In this document: positions 62,063-64,000 of the stretch, in pieces
How positions within the stretch are numbered: the first letter of the stretch is position 1
How the letters are laid out: every line of letters begins with the position of its first letter
Assembly (NCBI GenBank): GCA_018857735.1
Contig: JABMCL010000191.1
Span: forward strand, 354,501-418,500
DNA: 64,000 nt
Origin: Alviniconcha marisindica
Lineage: Eukaryota > Mollusca > Gastropoda > Provannidae
Direction: 5' to 3'
Notes under the pieces: model-generated
Told to the model about the DNA's origin: nothing
The model's database searches: none
Seen by the model: the letters and a program-made list of their open reading frames with translations, nothing else
Made by a program: the position numbers and the translations under genes

Positions 62063-63410
62063 TTATATATATATAATACATGTGTCATTCATTGTATGTC
62101 ATATTTTTCATTTCTGCCTTCCAGTTCATTTTGCTGAATTACTGCCCATATTCTTCAGATATTGACTTGTGACATATTAATGGTGAATGAGAGTTTGATG
62201 TGGTAGCATTGTTATTGTGTTGGGTTTGTGGGTTGCTCAATGCATGATGAAGCGGGTTTGTGGGTTGCTCAACGCATGATGAAGCTACATGGTGCTTGCC
62301 ACTCACTTGGTGCTTGACTGACTGGATGTTTACACCATGTTAATTAAAAAAGCTGTTGCTTTGATCTTTCTTTGCCCTGGATAGATAAAAATGGTGTCCT
62401 GTATGGTGACAGATTCATGCTCCAATTGTGAGGATAAAATGTTATTCTCAGCTGAGTATGGAATTTATGTAACAACAAAGTCAAACAAAAGAACAGAGGA
62501 CTCATTTGAATCAGAGAGTCCACCATTCTGTTTGATCCTCTTTGAGTTTGAGTCAACCTATTCACCAGGCTGTGCTGATTAGTCTGCAGCTTGTGCCATG
62601 TGCTTTCCACTTGTGATTTCCTCTCCGAAAGAGAACATGCTATAAAATTATGGGATGTGCTTTTAACATGCTTCAGCCCATGGTGGCATGGACAAACAGT
62701 CTGAGGACATGTCACACACTGCAGTTTCAACAGCATGACAAAATCAGATCATCGAAAGCATCATGTGGCTTAGACTTTCAAAGAGTAAGATACAGATATC
62801 TGTATATATATATATTGAATTTTTGAAGCTCAACTAAATTTTGTGACTGATTGCTGATATTTGCAGATTGATCGTAAGTGCAAAGAGTGTGGCCATGAAG
62901 GAATGACGTACACCACACAGCAAACTCGAGGGGCTGATGAGGGCCAGACTGTCTTTTACTACTGTCTCAAGTGCAGGTCTGTTTCTGCTTTCTGTTACTT
63001 TGTCCTAGACCTTTGACTGGTGTCAGTTTGTGACCATTATTACAATGTTAGGCAGGTTGACTCTCAAAAACTGAAATGTTTTTCTCTCTCACATTCTCAG
63101 TGATGATACACTGATACAGTGATAGCCTGTATCGAGTTTTACCTGTTCATTGTAGTTTGGTTGATCTGGGCCCAGTTTTAAGGTTACAGCAATGTCAAAG
63201 ATATGAAATTGCATGTGAAAGTTATATTTTCAGGTCTTTTTGACAAAACTCACCCATGAGTGTGATGAAATCTCAGTATTTAAAAAAAAAAACTCACCTG
63301 GTATCTTTGTATGTATACATATACATGTAAAAATTATGTATAGTTTGATCAGAAAGTCTGACTTCCAAACTCTGTGGATGAAGTGTGAAAGTAATGCACA
63401 CATGTGTGCG

Positions 63411-63449
<39 letters not shown>

Positions 63450-63730
63450 TGTGTATATACAGTTACTGTTTTATAGGCTATAATGGTAGACTACAATATT
63501 TACGGTTCTGTTTGTTGAAATGTATGTTAATGTGTTTTTTGTCATAAGATAATTGTACAGTGCAGTGAGTTTAACTCTGGTTAGAGAATAGTGCTTTATG
63601 ATAATTATTATTACATATTGATAATATTTATCCAGTTTCCTTTCCTGGTGGGCAGTTTGTTTTGTTTGTTGTTTAGTAATGTTTCTTGCAAACATGTGAT
63701 TTCAGGAAAACAGAGATTGAAAACTCCTAG
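60195..63730 (+). CDS. POLR1H: POLR1H (RPA12/ZNRD1), RNA polymerase I subunit (complete)
   Basis: The A12.2-type subunit of RNA polymerase I, needed for RNA cleavage and proofreading in the nucleolus. Exons 60195..60324, 61717..61826, 62867..62976 and 63706..63730 give 124 aa (125 if the adjoining ATG at 60,192 is used; human 126 aa). The N-terminal zinc ribbon has CPDCG (Cys15, Cys18) and CKKCGYSV (Cys33, Cys36). The C-terminal TFIIS-like ribbon has [11 protein letters not shown] (Cys85, Cys88) and CLKC (Cys113, Cys116), with the catalytic acidic hairpin [13 protein letters not shown] (Asp104, Glu105); human has [13 protein letters not shown]. The linker exon ([20 protein letters not shown]) is poorly conserved, as usual. 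An in-frame ATG at 60,111 in good context could add 28 residues, but family length argues against it. Confidence 0.96.
60464..60492. repeat. (GA)n microsatellite
   Basis: About 28 bases, preceded by a G-rich stretch, in POLR1H intron 1. Confidence 0.95.
61717..61826 (+). CDS. POLR1H: POLR1H exon 2 (linker)
   Basis: Acceptor TTTCAATTTCAG, donor CCCAAG|GTAAAG. Residues 45-80, [20 protein letters not shown] and [16 protein letters not shown]. Confidence 0.92.
61826..61925. repeat. Two-copy tandem repeat at POLR1H exon 2 donor
   Basis: AAAGCTCATCATCATGTTCT GACAGTGACAGTGAGATTTA GGACAG occurs twice in a row, beginning three bases into the intron. Confidence 0.95.
61985..62062. repeat. (CT)n microsatellite
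   Basis: About 76 bases with a single CC break. Confidence 0.97.
62222..62288. repeat. Two-copy tandem repeat, ~33 bp
   Basis: GGGTTTGTGGGTTGCTCAA(T/C)GCATGATGAAGC repeated in POLR1H intron 2. Confidence 0.93.
62867..62976 (+). CDS. POLR1H: POLR1H exon 3 (catalytic zinc ribbon)
   Basis: Acceptor GATATTTGCAG, donor TGCAG|GTCTGT. Residues 81-116, [20 protein letters not shown] and [16 protein letters not shown], including the DE hairpin that inserts into the polymerase active site. Confidence 0.97.
63406..63450. repeat. (TG)n microsatellite
   Basis: About 42 bases in POLR1H intron 3. Confidence 0.95.
63706..63730 (+). CDS. POLR1H: POLR1H exon 4 and stop
   Basis: Acceptor GTGATTTCAG. A 25-base coding remnant, (R)KTEIENS then TAG, like the human FQEKEDS end. 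Confidence 0.9.
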
Positions 63731-63779
63731 CATATTCTCATCCTCTCCTATCTCAACATCAGAATGGTACCTTGTACAG

Positions 63780-64000
63780 TCATCCTGATGGACCTGGATC
63801 TGACAGATATGTGTACCTTGCAGTGTCCAACATTGGATCTGTGATACACTGTATACATACATGTACAAGTGACTTGGAATTAGATGGATCTGTGACATCA
63901 CCTTTGAGACTTTTCGGGGATGGATCTGTGACATTATCTTGTGATGTACATTGAAGGATTTGCGATACTGCTTTGAACTTGGATATGGATGGATCTGTGA
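63780..64000. repeat. Loose GATGGATCTGTGAC repeats in POLR1H 3' UTR
   Basis: GGATCTG(T/A)GA recurs at about 63,790, 63,834, 63,883, 63,919 and 63,990 at spacings of 35-70 bases; the array probably continues past the window edge. Confidence 0.6.

Overview
This is a eukaryotic nuclear window. It has spliced genes with GT-AG introns, no operons, dense microsatellites (GA, CA, AT), tRNA-derived SINE copies and decayed retrotransposon tails. Intron lengths, repeat style and the protein sequences fit a lophotrochozoan, most likely a marine mollusc. That taxonomic call is inference.

Four conserved genes were rebuilt exon by exon from reading frame, splice sites and similarity to known proteins. (1) PPP1R10/PNUTS, minus strand, about 0.66-9.87 kb: only its N-terminal, TFIIS-N-domain-encoding exons are in the window. 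(2) MRPS18B (mS40), plus strand, 21,927-27,807: complete, 6 coding exons, 199 aa. (3) TSC1 (hamartin), minus strand, 57,211-31,899: complete, 22 coding exons, 1,325 aa, frame closed at every junction, one GC-AG intron. (4) POLR1H (RPA12/ZNRD1), plus strand, 60,195-63,730: complete, 4 coding exons, 124 aa. PPP1R10 and MRPS18B are head to head, MRPS18B and TSC1 tail to tail, TSC1 and POLR1H head to head.

In people PPP1R10 and MRPS18B are head-to-head neighbours in the MHC class I framework, POLR1H/ZNRD1 lies in the same MHC class I region, and TSC1 lies on 9q34, one of the MHC paralogons. The window therefore looks like a piece of the ancestral 'proto-MHC' framework kept together in an invertebrate.

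The most unusual structure is recurrent: short tandem duplications or minisatellites whose repeat unit spans an exon-intron boundary. At least nine splice junctions in three genes were copied together with flanking exon sequence, giving strings of decoy acceptors or donors (for example 7 x 70 bp at MRPS18B exon 2, and 9 x 57 bp at TSC1 exon 12, where three upstream acceptors stay in frame). Several more arrays start within a few tens of bases of a splice site, and the end of the TSC1 reading frame has a decayed copy in its own 3' UTR. I have not seen this described as a genome-wide habit.

Other content: a 1.68-kb non-autonomous DNA transposon with perfect 16-bp inverted ends in TSC1 intron 1 (55,089-56,767); a retroelement tail inserted inside a minisatellite (34,301-34,499); a non-LTR reverse transcriptase remnant (about 18.17-18.49 kb); three copies of one SINE; and a broad CpG-rich block (about 6.9-16.1 kb) around the PPP1R10 5' end with an abrupt right edge. 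Intervals of 9.9-17.4 kb and 18.5-21.9 kb hold no gene that I can support.
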